From the NCBI GenBank assembly GCA_964424805.1, contig CAYRKH010000001.1, positions 70,826 through 134,825 of the forward strand: a stretch of 64,000 bases of DNA. Reading direction: 5' to 3'. Below, piece after piece: positions 49,415 through 58,407 of this stretch (within the stretch, counting starts at the first letter, position 1; the number at the start of each line of letters is the position of its first letter). This stretch comes from IDS-8 sp964424805 (GTDB lineage Bacteria; Pseudomonadota; Gammaproteobacteria; Steroidobacterales; Woeseiaceae). Position numbers and translations under genes: made by a program. Under the pieces are notes generated by a model, which worked only from the letters and a program-made list of their open reading frames with translations, did no database searches and was not told the DNA's origin.

Positions 49415-51166
49415 TCAGTGGCCTTTGCGCAGGTCCTCGAGCACGGTCTCGTACTCGCGCCGCAGTGCCTCGGGCAGGCGGTCGCCGAAGCTGCCGAGAT
49501 AATCGCCGATGGACTCCATCTCTTTCTGCCATTTCCCGTTGTCGATGGAGAGCAGCGCTTCCATGGTTTGAGGGCTGACGTCGAGCCCGCGGGTGTCGAT
49601 ACCGCCCGGCTCCGGGAGTAAGCCGATCGGGGTCTGGCGGGCGCCGGCGCGGCCCTCGCATCGGTCGATGATCCAGCGCAGCACGCGCAGGTTCTCGCCG
49701 AAGCCGGGCCACAGGAACTGGCCGCGGCTGTCCTGGCGGAACCAGTTGACGTGGAAGATGCGCGGGAGCTGGTCGGACCTGTCGGCAAAGGACAGCCAGT
49801 GGGCCCAGTAGTCGCCGAAGTTATAGCCGCAGAAGGGCTTCATGGCCATGGGATCGCGGCGGACGACGCCGACGGCGCCGCTGGCGGCGGCGGTGGTTTC
49901 GGAGCCGACGCCGGCGCCGACGAGCACGCCGTGATTCCAGTCTTTCGCCTCGAAGACCAGCGGTGCAAGCTCCTTGCGGCGGCCGCCGAAGACGAGCGCT
50001 GTGATCGGCACGCCTTCCGGCGCTTCCGCGAGCTCCGAGTAGCTCGGGTTTTTCCGGGCCGACACGGTGAAGCGCGAGTTCGGGTGCGCGGCCGGACCGT
50101 TGGCGGGGTCATACTTGCGCCCCTGCCAGTCGTAGGCCGGCTGGCCGTTTTTCTTCCCTTCCCACCACGGCTGGTTGTCGGCGGTGAGCGCCACGTTGGT
50201 GAAGATCGTGTCGCTCTTGATCATGTCGTAGGCGTTCTTGTTCGTCTTGGCGTTCGTGCCCGGCACGACGCCGAAGTAGCCTGCTTCCGGGTTGATGGCG
50301 CGCAGCCGGCCGTCGTCGTCCAGGTGCAGCCAGGCGATGTCGTCGCCGAGGGTCCAGATTTTCCAACCGGCGTGCGACGGCGGCGGAATCAGCATCGCGA
50401 GATTGGTTTTACCGCAGGCGGACGGGAACGCGCAGGCCAGGTAGTGCGTCTCTCCTTGCGGGTTCTCGACGCCGACGATCAGCATGTGCTCCGCGAGCCA
50501 GCCTTCCTGCCGGGCCTGGTAGCTCGCGATTCGGAGCGCATGGCATTTCTTGCCGAGCAGCGCGTTGCCGCCGTAGCCCGAGCCGATGCTCTTGATGGAG
50601 AGCTCTTCCGGAAAATGCATGATGAAACGCCGCCTGGGATCGAGGTCCCCGGTGGAATGCAGCCCCTTGACGAACGTTCCTTCCTTTTCGATGCGCGCGA
50701 GCGCCGCGGCGCCCATGCGCGTCATCAGCTTCATGTTGATGACGACGTAGGGGCTGTCGGTGATCTCTACGCCAAGGCGCGCGTACGGGGAATCGATCGG
50801 GCCCATGCAATAGGGGATCACGTACATCGTTCGGCCCTGCATGGCGCCCGCGAACAGCGCATCGACCTTCTTGTGCGCGTCGGCGGGGCTCATCCAGTTG
50901 TTGTTCGGCCCCGCGTCGGCCTCGGCCGTCGTGCAGACGTAGGTCAGGTGTTCGACCCGGGCGACGTCGGAGGGATCCGAGCGGTGCAGGTAACAATGCG
51001 GGTAGGTGTCCTCGTCGAGCTCGAGCAGCTCGCCGCTCCGGATCATCTGGTTGACCAGCCGCTTGAATTCGGAGTCGCTGCCGTTGCACCAGTGGATGTC
51101 TTCCGGCTGTGTCAGGCGCGCGACGGTGTCGACCCAGTCCTGAAGGGCGGCCAACCTGGTTGTCAT
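49415..51166 (-). CDS. pckG: Phosphoenolpyruvate carboxykinase (GTP)
   Basis: 583 residues, typical for the GTP-dependent class. CAFPSACGKTNLAML is the P-loop with the catalytic Cys, GSGYGGNALLGKKCHALRIAS the metal/oxaloacetate region, VPGTNAKTNKNAYDM and FGGRRKELAPLVFEA follow, and NWFRQDSRGQFLWPGFGENLRVL is the nucleotide-side motif. It converts oxaloacetate to PEP in gluconeogenesis, consistent with growth on acids and aromatics. Single gene between the catabolic cluster and the flagellar genes. Confidence 0.95.
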   Translation of the reverse strand: MTTRLAALQDWVDTVARLTQPEDIHWCNGSDSEFKRLVNQMIRSGELLELDEDTYPHCYLHRSDPSDVARVEHLTYVCTTAEADAGPNNNWMSPADAHKKVDALFAGAMQGRTMYVIPYCMGPIDSPYARLGVEITDSPYVVINMKLMTRMGAAALARIEKEGTFVKGLHSTGDLDPRRRFIMHFPEELSIKSIGSGYGGNALLGKKCHALRIASYQARQEGWLAEHMLIVGVENPQGETHYLACAFPSACGKTNLAMLIPPPSHAGWKIWTLGDDIAWLHLDDDGRLRAINPEAGYFGVVPGTNAKTNKNAYDMIKSDTIFTNVALTADNQPWWEGKKNGQPAYDWQGRKYDPANGPAAHPNSRFTVSARKNPSYSELAEAPEGVPITALVFGGRRKELAPLVFEAKDWNHGVLVGAGVGSETTAAASGAVGVVRRDPMAMKPFCGYNFGDYWAHWLSFADRSDQLPRIFHVNWFRQDSRGQFLWPGFGENLRVLRWIIDRCEGRAGARQTPIGLLPEPGGIDTRGLDVSPQTMEALLSIDNGKWQKEMESIGDYLGSFGDRLPEALRREYETVLEDLRKGH

Positions 51167-51417
51167 AGCTTGCTCTCTGGGAAAATTATGGGTTCATCCG
51201 GGTGCGCCGGGAGCGCGGCTCCGGGCCTGTTATGGCGTCGTGGCGATGGCGGCCTTGCATCGGGCCACTGGCCTCCAGTCCCCCTGCAACGGATTGATAC
51301 TTGTGCGTGACTGTGAGGCGCGGTCATTATACTCGCCCGGCTCGAATCTGCACCCGCTCGGCCGGTGCGCACCGCCGAAGCCCGGAAATACGAGCGGCAG
51401 GCGGTGGCGTTGAGCGC

Positions 51418-51906
51418 CTAGATACTGGCGAGCGCGCGGCGGGAGCGGCCGGTGGCCGTGGCGCCCCGGGGGTCGTAGGTCGCCGAGTCTGCGGTGGCGC
51501 CCCGGAGTATGCCGATCGCCGCGGCGAGCTGGCGCTGCCGCAGGTGGATGGCGGCGCCGTTGGCCGCGTTCCGGCGATCGCAGGCGGCGACAACGTCGAG
51601 AAAGTGCTGCCAGCTTGCGTCCAGGCGCTCGTCGGCGCCGCACCAGGCGAGCAGGTCGGGCATGTTTTCGAGCCCGGCCGGCCGGCCGGCGTCCCGGCAC
51701 ACCGCCCGTCGGGCTGCCTCCAGCCGTTCCAGGCGCTGCACGCCGTCGCGCTTCCCCGCCGCCGCCGCGGCCAGCGCGTCATCGTCCTGCCGCTCCAGCG
51801 CCTGCCGCTCGTCGCGCAGGTGCCGTTCGAGGGCGAGTGCCGCCTGCAGGGAGTCATCCACGATCCGCGCGAGACGCGGCCGGCAGTCCGGCGGTGAGGC
51901 CGGCAC
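51418..51906 (-). CDS. flgN: Flagellar chaperone FlgN-like
   Basis: 162 residues, mostly long helices (ALALERHLRDERQALER, AWCGADERLDASWQHFLDVVAA) with a low-complexity C-terminal tail. It sits one base after flgM, the usual place of FlgN, which escorts the hook-junction proteins FlgK and FlgL to the export gate. Sequence alone is weakly diagnostic, so the call relies on context. Confidence 0.78.
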   Translation of the reverse strand: MPASPPDCRPRLARIVDDSLQAALALERHLRDERQALERQDDDALAAAAAGKRDGVQRLERLEAARRAVCRDAGRPAGLENMPDLLAWCGADERLDASWQHFLDVVAACDRRNAANGAAIHLRQRQLAAAIGILRGATADSATYDPRGATATGRSRRALASI

Positions 51907-51907
51907 G

Positions 51908-52246
51908 TCAGCTGCCGAGCTGCCGGTCGGTGACGATCAGGGCCGCCGCGATGCGGCCGGGGTCGATCCGGTACTCGCCGTTCCTGATGGCATCCTTCAC
52001 GGCATCGACGCGCGCCCGGTCGAGCTCCGGAAACGAGTCGAAGGTCTTTTCGAGCCGCTCGAGCAGCCTCGCGCTGCTGGTCAGCTCGACCCTGTCGCCT
52101 TCGGCCATCGGTGCTCCCCTCGTATCCCGGGCCGGGACTTCGGCGCCGCCGGTTTTCCGGCTGGCGGCGGTGCTGCCGGCGCGCTCCGCGATTTTTCCGG
52201 GAAGTCCCTGGGTCATCGCATCGATCCTGTCAGACATAGTGTCCAT
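51908..52246 (-). CDS. flgM: Anti-sigma-28 factor FlgM
   Basis: 112 residues. Disordered N-terminal half; C-terminal helices with VELTSSARLLERLEKTF and the family-typical end RVDAVKDAIRNGEYRIDPGRIA. FlgM holds FliA (sigma-28) inactive until the hook-basal body is complete, then is exported. Between flgA (44 bp upstream) and flgN. Confidence 0.93.
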   Translation of the reverse strand: MDTMSDRIDAMTQGLPGKIAERAGSTAASRKTGGAEVPARDTRGAPMAEGDRVELTSSARLLERLEKTFDSFPELDRARVDAVKDAIRNGEYRIDPGRIAAALIVTDRQLGS

Positions 52247-52290
52247 CCTTCCAGATGTTGTGAATATAATCGGCCCGTCGGGCCGTAACT

Positions 52291-53064
52291 TTAGTGCAGG
52301 AGAACCTCTACCTGCTGGGCCGAGCGCACGAGGCCCTCGACCACCCGGTCCGACGCCTCGTTCCGGACGCGTATGCGTTCACCCTGCGCCCCGTCGGCCA
52401 GCGCCGTGCCGGCCATCGCCACGTTGAAACTGCCATTGCGCACCACCAGCGTAACCGACTGCCCGCGCCGCACGATCGTCTGCTCCTCGATCATGGAAGG
52501 CGCCAGCACGCTGCCCGAGGTAACCGGGCGGCTCAGGCGGCGGCCGACCAGCCGGCTCACGTCGGCAACATAGCCGCCGGGCAGGCGGGACACGTCGCGC
52601 TCCTCGGTCACGAGATCGGCGGCGGCCAGCACGTGGTCGCGCGGCAGCGAACGCACCGCCACCAGGACCGGGCGCGGCTCGGTGACGTTCACCGGCACGT
52701 AGACCTTCCAGGGGCGGCTGCCGCCGCAGCGCACGCCGACGATGGTGCGGCTGTCGATCCGCGCCCCCGGCGCCAGGAAGCCCTCGAGCGGGCGTTCGCA
52801 GCGCGCGAGATTGAGACGCGGATCGAGGTGGCCCGCCCGCGGCACCAGCTTCCGGCCCGTGCCGGCGATGCGCTGCTGCAGGTAATCCTCGGCGGCGGCG
52901 GCGATGCTCGCAACGGGCTGTGAATCGGCGGCCGCCACGGGCACCGCCGCGTGCAGCCCGATGAGCAGCAGCGGCAGCACGAACGTCGCCATGCCGCCGG
53001 AAATCCGGCGCGGCAACGTCGCCCGCGTCAATTTCCCGTCGAAGCGGGTGGTGAAACCAGGCAT
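52291..53064 (-). CDS. flgA: Flagellar P-ring chaperone FlgA
   Basis: 257 residues from ATG 53064, behind GAGGGGG. Signal peptide around residues 25-47 (FVLPLLLIGLHAAVPVAAA); a start at the internal ATG before that segment would give a more usual signal. SAF-domain-type C-terminus: VLVAVRSLPRDHVLAAADLVTEERDVS, GGYVADVSRLVGRRLSRPV, and the SVTLVVRNGSFNVAMAG end. Periplasmic chaperone for FlgI P-ring assembly. Divergent from flgB. Confidence 0.93.
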   Translation of the reverse strand: MPGFTTRFDGKLTRATLPRRISGGMATFVLPLLLIGLHAAVPVAAADSQPVASIAAAAEDYLQQRIAGTGRKLVPRAGHLDPRLNLARCERPLEGFLAPGARIDSRTIVGVRCGGSRPWKVYVPVNVTEPRPVLVAVRSLPRDHVLAAADLVTEERDVSRLPGGYVADVSRLVGRRLSRPVTSGSVLAPSMIEEQTIVRRGQSVTLVVRNGSFNVAMAGTALADGAQGERIRVRNEASDRVVEGLVRSAQQVEVLLH

Positions 53065-53125
53065 TAGCCCCCTCGCCAGCACTCTTTGCGTAAGGTGATG
53101 CAAGTGCCGTGCCACCCATATTGAC

Positions 53126-53195
53126 GTAGGAGTGCGCATTGCGCGCGATGCCCCGGCTGGCAAAACGTAGCATCGCGCGCAATGCGCGCTCCTAC
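53126..53195. repeat. REP-like inverted pair, copy 2
   Basis: Unit GTAGGAGTGCGCATTGCGCG (53126 onward, ending CGATG 53150) and its inverted copy 53171-53195 (CATCGCGCGCAATGCGCGCT, then CCTAC), 20-bp linker. Same unit as at 13629-13699. It sits in the 324-bp divergent gap between flgA and flgB, upstream of the sigma-54 promoter; the rest of that gap has no gene. Confidence 0.8.
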
Positions 53196-53321
53196 GCAGC
53201 AACAAGACGCAACGAGCAGGCGAACGAGCCTTGCCGCCACGGCGGCAAACCTTTGCCGGTTTGCCGCCGCATATATCGGCAGGACCCGCCGGAACTTTAG
53301 CGTTGACGGCGATTTCCAGGT

Positions 53322-53337
53322 TGGCACGCGAGTTGCA
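53322..53337 (+). promoter_or_regulatory. Sigma-54 promoter of the flgB operon
   Basis: TGGCAC-GCGAG-TTGCA (53322-53337): the -24 and -12 elements match the RpoN consensus at correct spacing, 52 bp upstream of the flgB ATG. RpoN control of rod/hook genes through FlrC-type activators is common in polar-flagellated gammaproteobacteria. Confidence 0.8.
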
Positions 53338-53388
53338 ATGGCTTCGGCCAAAGCCAACACGACAACGAAAAACCGGGGTCAAGAATCA

Positions 53389-53781
53389 ATGAAGCTGCAA
53401 CCGTTTGCGCAGCACGTCGAAGCGCTGAAGCTGCGCGAGCATCGCCACCAGGTGCTGTCATCGAATATCGCCAATGCGGATACCCCGCATTACAAGGCGC
53501 GCGACATCGATTTCGCGCAGGCGCTGCGGCAGGCGCAGGCGCCCGACGCCAGGCTGCAGCGGACCAGCGAGCGTCACATCGGCGGATGGAATGCAGGCCG
53601 CCCCGGCGGAGCGGAACTGAAGTATCGCCTGCCTACCCAGCCCGCGCTGGACGGCAACACGGTGGAGGCCGACGTGGAGCAGGCCGCCTACGCCGAGAAC
53701 GCCATCCGCTATCGCGCCACGCTGGGCTTTCTCGACAGCTCGATCAAGACGATCCGCTACGCCATAAAAGGAGGCGAGTGA
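53389..53781 (+). CDS. flgB: Flagellar basal-body rod protein FlgB
   Basis: 130 residues. HVEALKLREHRHQVLSSNIANADTPHYKARDIDF is the N-terminal rod motif; its core LSSNIANADTP is invariant in FlgB. The C-terminal ANAIRYRATLGFLDSSIK-like helix completes the coiled rod interface. First gene of the flg rod/hook operon, sharing one base with flgC. Proximal rod subunit exported by the type III apparatus. Confidence 0.96.
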   Translation: MKLQPFAQHVEALKLREHRHQVLSSNIANADTPHYKARDIDFAQALRQAQAPDARLQRTSERHIGGWNAGRPGGAELKYRLPTQPALDGNTVEADVEQAAYAENAIRYRATLGFLDSSIKTIRYAIKGGE

Positions 53782-54194
53782 TGTCGTTGTTCCAGGTGTT
53801 CAAGGTGGCCGGCAGCGCCATGAACGCGCAGTCGGTGCGCCTGAACGTCACGGCCAGCAACCTGGCCAACGCGGGTAGCGTCAACGGTGATCCCGCGAAG
53901 GTGTACCGCGCGCGCCAGCCGGTTTTCCAGAGCTTCCAGGCTTCGCTTACGCACGAGACCGGCGTCGCCGGCGTGCGGCTCTCCGGAATCGTCGAGAGCA
54001 GCGCACCGCTCGAGATGCAGCATCGGCCGGAGCACCCCGATGCCGACGAGAACGGGAACGTCTACGTGAGCAACGTCAACACGGTCGACGAGATGGTGAA
54101 CATGATCTCGGCTTCCCGCTCGTACCGGAACGACGTCGAACTGATCAACACGGCGAAGGATCTGCTGCTGCAGACCCTGTCGCTTGGCCGCTGA
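53781..54194 (+). CDS. flgC: Flagellar basal-body rod protein FlgC
   Basis: 137 residues. FKVAGSAMNAQSVRLNVTASNLANAGSV at the N-terminus and NVNTVDEMVNMISASRSYRNDVELINTAKDLLL at the C-terminus are standard FlgC signatures. Rod subunit between FlgB and FlgF. ATG shares its A with the flgB stop. Confidence 0.96.
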   Translation: MSLFQVFKVAGSAMNAQSVRLNVTASNLANAGSVNGDPAKVYRARQPVFQSFQASLTHETGVAGVRLSGIVESSAPLEMQHRPEHPDADENGNVYVSNVNTVDEMVNMISASRSYRNDVELINTAKDLLLQTLSLGR

Positions 54195-54214
54195 GACCAC
54201 AGGGGGACGAAGGG

Positions 54215-54880
54215 ATGACACAGATCGCTGGCACCAATGACCTCGCCGGCCTCGCGCCGCCGCCATCCGGCAAGCCCCGCGGCGCGCTCGGGCAGGAAGA
54301 CTTTCTCGAGCTGATGATCGCCCAGTTCCAGAACCAGGACCCGTTCAAACCGATGGAGAACGGGGATTTCCTCGGGCAGCTCGCGCAGTTCGGCACGGTC
54401 AGCGGCATCGAGGAGCTGAACGGCTCGTTCGCCGGGCTGCAGGCCTCCCTGCAGTCGGACCAGATGCTGAAAGCGGCGACGCTGGTCGGGCGCGGCGTCC
54501 TCGCCGTGTCCGATACCGGCTACCTGGCCGACGGTGGCCGCGTCACCGGCGCCGTCGAGCTCGGGAGCAGCGCGGCAGGCGTGCAGATAGAAATTACCGA
54601 CCGTAACGGCGAACTGGTGCGGCGGCTGGATCTCGGCCCGCAGGCCGCCGGCCTCGTGCGTTTCGAATGGGACGGCCGTGACGCGGAGCAGGCCACCGTT
54701 GAGCCCGGGGAGTACTCGATCAGTGCGCGCGTGGCGCGGGGCGAGGGCGTTGAAAGCCTCGAGACCCTGCTCGATGCGCGCATCGACAGCGTGAACGTCG
54801 GCCGGCGCGGCCGGCCCATGACCCTGAACCTGGCCGGCGGCGGCGTGCTGTCCGCCGACCAGGTCCGGCGGGTCTACTGA
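54215..54880 (+). CDS. flgD: Flagellar hook capping protein FlgD
   Basis: 221 residues. GQEDFLELMIAQFQNQDPFKPMENGDFLGQLAQFGTV is the conserved N-terminal FlgD segment; the FlgD Ig-like domain (VEPGEYSISARVARGE) and a Tudor-like region follow. Scaffold cap needed for hook polymerisation, later replaced by FlgK. Confidence 0.96.
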   Translation: MTQIAGTNDLAGLAPPPSGKPRGALGQEDFLELMIAQFQNQDPFKPMENGDFLGQLAQFGTVSGIEELNGSFAGLQASLQSDQMLKAATLVGRGVLAVSDTGYLADGGRVTGAVELGSSAAGVQIEITDRNGELVRRLDLGPQAAGLVRFEWDGRDAEQATVEPGEYSISARVARGEGVESLETLLDARIDSVNVGRRGRPMTLNLAGGGVLSADQVRRVY

Positions 54881-54905
54881 TCATTTTCCAAACGGAGAGA
54901 ACACC

Positions 54906-56105
54906 ATGCCATTTGCCATTGCACTCAGCGGCCTGAACGCGGCCTCGGCGGACCTCGGGGTCATCGCCAACAACGTTGCCAACGTCAACACCACCGGCTT
55001 CAAAGGGTCACGCGCCGAGTTCGCGGAGGTCTTCGCAGGATCGAACGGCGTCGGCAGCGGCGTGCAGCTTGCGAAGGTTGCCCAGCAGTTCGAGCAGGGC
55101 AACATCAATTTCACCGAGAACGCGCTCGATCTCGCGATCACCGGCGAAGGATTCTTCGTGCTGAGCGAGAACGGCCAGCGCAGCTATACGCGGGCCGGCG
55201 CTTTTGGCGTCGACAGCCAGGGCAACGTCATCAATGCCCAGGGCAAGCGCCTGCAGGCCTACCCGGCGGCCGGTGAAGGGCTGTTCAATACCGGTTCGCC
55301 GACGGACCTGCAGCTCACGGTCGGTGCCAGCCCCCCGCAGGCCACCTCGACCGCGACGATGGGTGTCAACCTGCCGGCCGCCGCCGCGCAGCCGACCGCG
55401 GCGACGTTCGATCCCGCGGACCCGAACAGCTTCAACCACACGACGTCGATCACGATCTACGATTCGCTCGGATCCGCCCACACCGCCACGGTGTACTTCA
55501 TCAAGGACGCGGCGGCAAACACCTGGAGCACGGAGGTCGAGATCGACGGCGCTGCCGTGTCCGGCTCGGTGCCGATCGTGTTCGACCAGGACGGCCGGCT
55601 GCAATCGCCGGCGGGCGGACAGATGGTGCTGGACGCGTGGGCGCCCGGCACCGGCGCCGCCGATATCTCGCTTGCGCTCGATTTCGGCAGCACCACCCAG
55701 TTCGGCAGCGCGTTCGGCGTCAACTCCCTGTCGCAGGACGGCTTCACGACGGGCCGGCTCACCGGCGTCAGCGTCGACAGCGAAGGCATCGTGTTTGCCC
55801 GCTACACCAACGGCCAGTCGAACGCGCTCGGCAAGCTGGCCCTTGCCAATTTCGCCAACCCCCAGGGTTTGCAGCAGGCGGGTGATACGGCGTGGAACGA
55901 ATCGTCGCTGTCCGGTGATGCGCTGCTGGGCGAAGCCGGCACTGCTTCCTTCGGGAACGTGCAGTCGGGCGCGCTGGAGGCATCGAACGTCGACCTCACC
56001 GCGCAGCTGGTGAAGATGATCACGGCACAGCGAAACTTCCAGGCGAACGCGCAGGTGATCTCCACCGCCGACGCCGTCACGCAGACCGTCATCAACATCC
56101 GGTAA
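54906..56105 (+). CDS. flgE: Flagellar hook protein FlgE
   Basis: 399 residues. ALSGLNAASADLGVIANNVANVNTTGFKGSRAEF at the N-terminus, a variable middle domain, and DLTAQLVKMITAQRNFQANAQVISTAD at the C-terminus, which form the D0 core. Length is in the usual range for a hook subunit of this class. Behind a clear GGAGAG ribosome-binding site. Confidence 0.96.
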   Translation: MPFAIALSGLNAASADLGVIANNVANVNTTGFKGSRAEFAEVFAGSNGVGSGVQLAKVAQQFEQGNINFTENALDLAITGEGFFVLSENGQRSYTRAGAFGVDSQGNVINAQGKRLQAYPAAGEGLFNTGSPTDLQLTVGASPPQATSTATMGVNLPAAAAQPTAATFDPADPNSFNHTTSITIYDSLGSAHTATVYFIKDAAANTWSTEVEIDGAAVSGSVPIVFDQDGRLQSPAGGQMVLDAWAPGTGAADISLALDFGSTTQFGSAFGVNSLSQDGFTTGRLTGVSVDSEGIVFARYTNGQSNALGKLALANFANPQGLQQAGDTAWNESSLSGDALLGEAGTASFGNVQSGALEASNVDLTAQLVKMITAQRNFQANAQVISTADAVTQTVINIR

Positions 56106-56137
56106 GCACCGGCCAGCCCGACCGGCGGACGACTCGC

Positions 56138-56878
56138 ATGGATAAAATGATCTACCTCGCCATGACCGGCGCGAAGCAAACGGAGTTCGCGCAGTCCATC
56201 AACGCCAACAACCTGGCCAACGTCTCGACGACCGGGTTCCGCGCCGACCTGCACGCCTTCAGCCCGGTGCCGGTCGACGGGGCGGGCGCCGACTCCAGGG
56301 TGAACGCGGTGATCGCCCCGTACGGCACCGACTTCTCGAAAGGCGCGGTGGTGGACACCGGGCGCGAGCTCGACGTCGCGATCCAGGGCCGGGGGTTCAT
56401 TGCCGTGCAGGGCACCGGCGGCCGGGAAGCCTACACCCGCGCGGGCGACCTGCAGGTGACCTCGGGCGGAATCCTCACCACCGGCGCCGGGGATCCGGTC
56501 ATGGGCGAGGGCGGACCGGTCGCGATACCGCCCTACAGCAGCCTCGTCATCGGGGCGGACGGCACGATCTCGATCCAGCCGCTCGGCCAGGGTCCGGAAA
56601 CCCTCGCCATCGTGGATCGCATCAAGCTCGTCGATCCCGATGCAAAGCAGCTCGCGAAAGGCAGCGACGGCCTGCTGTACCTGCCGGAGGGCGATACCGC
56701 TGCCGCGAGCGCGAACGTGCGGCTGACCGCCGGCGCACTGGAGCACAGCAACGTCAACATCGCGCGCACCCTCGTGAACATGATCGAGCTCGCGCGGCGC
56801 TATGAAATGCAGATCAACGTCATCAGCACGGCGAAAGAGGATGCGGACGCCGCCGCCGAAATGATGCGCATCGGCTGA
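56138..56878 (+). CDS. flgF: Flagellar basal-body rod protein FlgF
   Basis: 246 residues. KMIYLAMTGAKQTEFAQSINANNLANVSTTGFRADL is the FlgF variant of the rod N-terminus (TGAKQTEFAQ), and the C-terminus has NMIELARRYEMQINVISTAKE. Proximal rod protein. Between flgE and flgG. Confidence 0.95.
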   Translation: MDKMIYLAMTGAKQTEFAQSINANNLANVSTTGFRADLHAFSPVPVDGAGADSRVNAVIAPYGTDFSKGAVVDTGRELDVAIQGRGFIAVQGTGGREAYTRAGDLQVTSGGILTTGAGDPVMGEGGPVAIPPYSSLVIGADGTISIQPLGQGPETLAIVDRIKLVDPDAKQLAKGSDGLLYLPEGDTAAASANVRLTAGALEHSNVNIARTLVNMIELARRYEMQINVISTAKEDADAAAEMMRIG

Positions 56879-56904
56879 CCGCCGATCGGCCAACGGAGAA
56901 AACA

Positions 56905-57690
56905 ATGAGTCAAGCACTGTGGATTGCCAAGACCGGGCTCGATGCCCAGCAGACCCGCATGGCGCAGGTTTCGAACAACCTCGCGAACGTCAACACGACC
57001 GGCTACAAGCAGGGCCGCGTCGTTTTCGAGGACCTCCTGTACCAGGACGTGCGCCAGTCCGGCGGCCAGACGTCGCAGGACACGGAGCTGCCGAGCGGCT
57101 TGCACCTGGGCACCGGCGTGCGCGTCGTGGCGTCCCAGAAACTGTTCACCCAGGGCGCGCTGCTGCAGACGGAAAATCCGCTCGACGTCGCCATCAAGGG
57201 CCGCGGCTTCTTCCAGGTGTTGATGCCTGACGGCAATCTCGCCTATACCCGCGACGGCACGTTCCAGCAGAACGCGGAAGGAGAGCTCGTGACCGCGAGC
57301 GGCTACGTCGTGCAACCCGGCATCACCCTCCCGGACGGCGCGCAGAGCATTACCATCGGGCGCGACGGCGTCATCTCCGTGAAGCTCGCGGGCCAGCCGA
57401 CGCCGACCCAGATCGGCAGCCTGGAGACGGTCGACTTCATCAATCCGGCCGGGCTGCAGCCGGTCGGTGAAAACCTTTACCTCGAGACCGCCTCCAGCGG
57501 CACCGCCCAGCCCGGCACTCCCGGCATCAACGGCTTCGGCTCGCTGGTGCAGGGATCGCTGGAAGGCTCGAACGTCAACGTCGTGGCGGAGCTCGTGAAC
57601 ATGATCGAGACGCAGCGCGCCTACGAGATGAACTCCAAGGCGATCTCCACCAACGACCAGATGATGCAATACCTGAATAACAACCTGTAA
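56905..57690 (+). CDS. flgG: Flagellar distal rod protein FlgG
   Basis: 261 residues. ALWIAKTGLDAQQTRMAQVSNNLANVNTTGYKQGRVVFEDLLYQ is diagnostic for FlgG; the middle reads ENPLDVAIKGRGFFQV, and the C-terminus VVAELVNMIETQRAYEMNSKAISTND. Forms the distal rod. Normal length. Confidence 0.97.
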   Translation: MSQALWIAKTGLDAQQTRMAQVSNNLANVNTTGYKQGRVVFEDLLYQDVRQSGGQTSQDTELPSGLHLGTGVRVVASQKLFTQGALLQTENPLDVAIKGRGFFQVLMPDGNLAYTRDGTFQQNAEGELVTASGYVVQPGITLPDGAQSITIGRDGVISVKLAGQPTPTQIGSLETVDFINPAGLQPVGENLYLETASSGTAQPGTPGINGFGSLVQGSLEGSNVNVVAELVNMIETQRAYEMNSKAISTNDQMMQYLNNNL

Positions 57691-57701
57691 CGGCCAGAAA
57701 T

Positions 57702-58394
57702 ATGAGAGAAATATCTTCCAGGCTCCAGGCCTCCCGGGCGCTGCCGACCCTCGCCGCGGCCGCCCTGCTGGCCGGCTGCAGCACCATGCCCGAGTCCGCG
57801 GATACCTATGCGCCGCCGGTGCCGGTGCTCGAAGCCGCGCCGCCGACGGCCGGCGCCATCTACCCGGCCGGCGGCGACCTGCGGCTGTTCGAGGACCTGA
57901 AGGCGAACCGCGTCGGCGACATCCTGACCGTCCGCCTTATCGAGCAAACCAACGCCACCAAGAACGCCACCACGTCGACCTCCAAGTCCAGCGAGGCCTC
58001 GTTTTCGAACCCGGTGGTGTTCGGCCGCCCGGTGACGGCGGACGGCGTGCCGATCGGCGAAGGGAGCCTCGGCGGCGCGACGGCGTTCGACGGCGCCGGC
58101 TCCAGCAGCCAGAGCAACAGCCTGCAGGGCGACATCGCGGTCACGGTCGTGGCCCGCTACCCGAACGGCAACCTGCGCATCCGCGGCGAGAAGTGGGTGA
58201 CGCTGAACCAGGGCGGTGAGTTCATCCGCCTCTCCGGCATCGTGCGCCCCTCTGACATTGCCCCGGATAACTCGATCGCCTCGAGCAAGGTCGCGGACGC
58301 GCGCATCACTTACAGCAGCAAGGGCGTGCTTGCGGACGCCAACCGCATGGGCCTCCTGTCGCGCTACTTCAACTCGGCCTGGTGGCCGTTCTAG
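57702..58394 (+). CDS. flgH: Flagellar L-ring protein FlgH (lipoprotein)
   Basis: 230 residues. Lipoprotein signal LAAAALLAGC with Cys26; GDLRLFEDLKANRVGDILTVRLIEQTNATKNA, ITVVARYPNGNLRIRGEKWVTLN, GEFIRLSGIVRPSDIAPDN, and a C-terminal aromatic WWPF. Outer-membrane ring around the rod. 11 bp after flgG. Confidence 0.96.
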   Translation: MREISSRLQASRALPTLAAAALLAGCSTMPESADTYAPPVPVLEAAPPTAGAIYPAGGDLRLFEDLKANRVGDILTVRLIEQTNATKNATTSTSKSSEASFSNPVVFGRPVTADGVPIGEGSLGGATAFDGAGSSSQSNSLQGDIAVTVVARYPNGNLRIRGEKWVTLNQGGEFIRLSGIVRPSDIAPDNSIASSKVADARITYSSKGVLADANRMGLLSRYFNSAWWPF

Positions 58395-58407
58395 GGCGGA
58401 TTACCCG

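Noticed and set aside
58216..58407. Extended N-terminus of FlgI
   Set aside because: It runs through flgH in another frame; the signal peptide begins only after ATG 58408.
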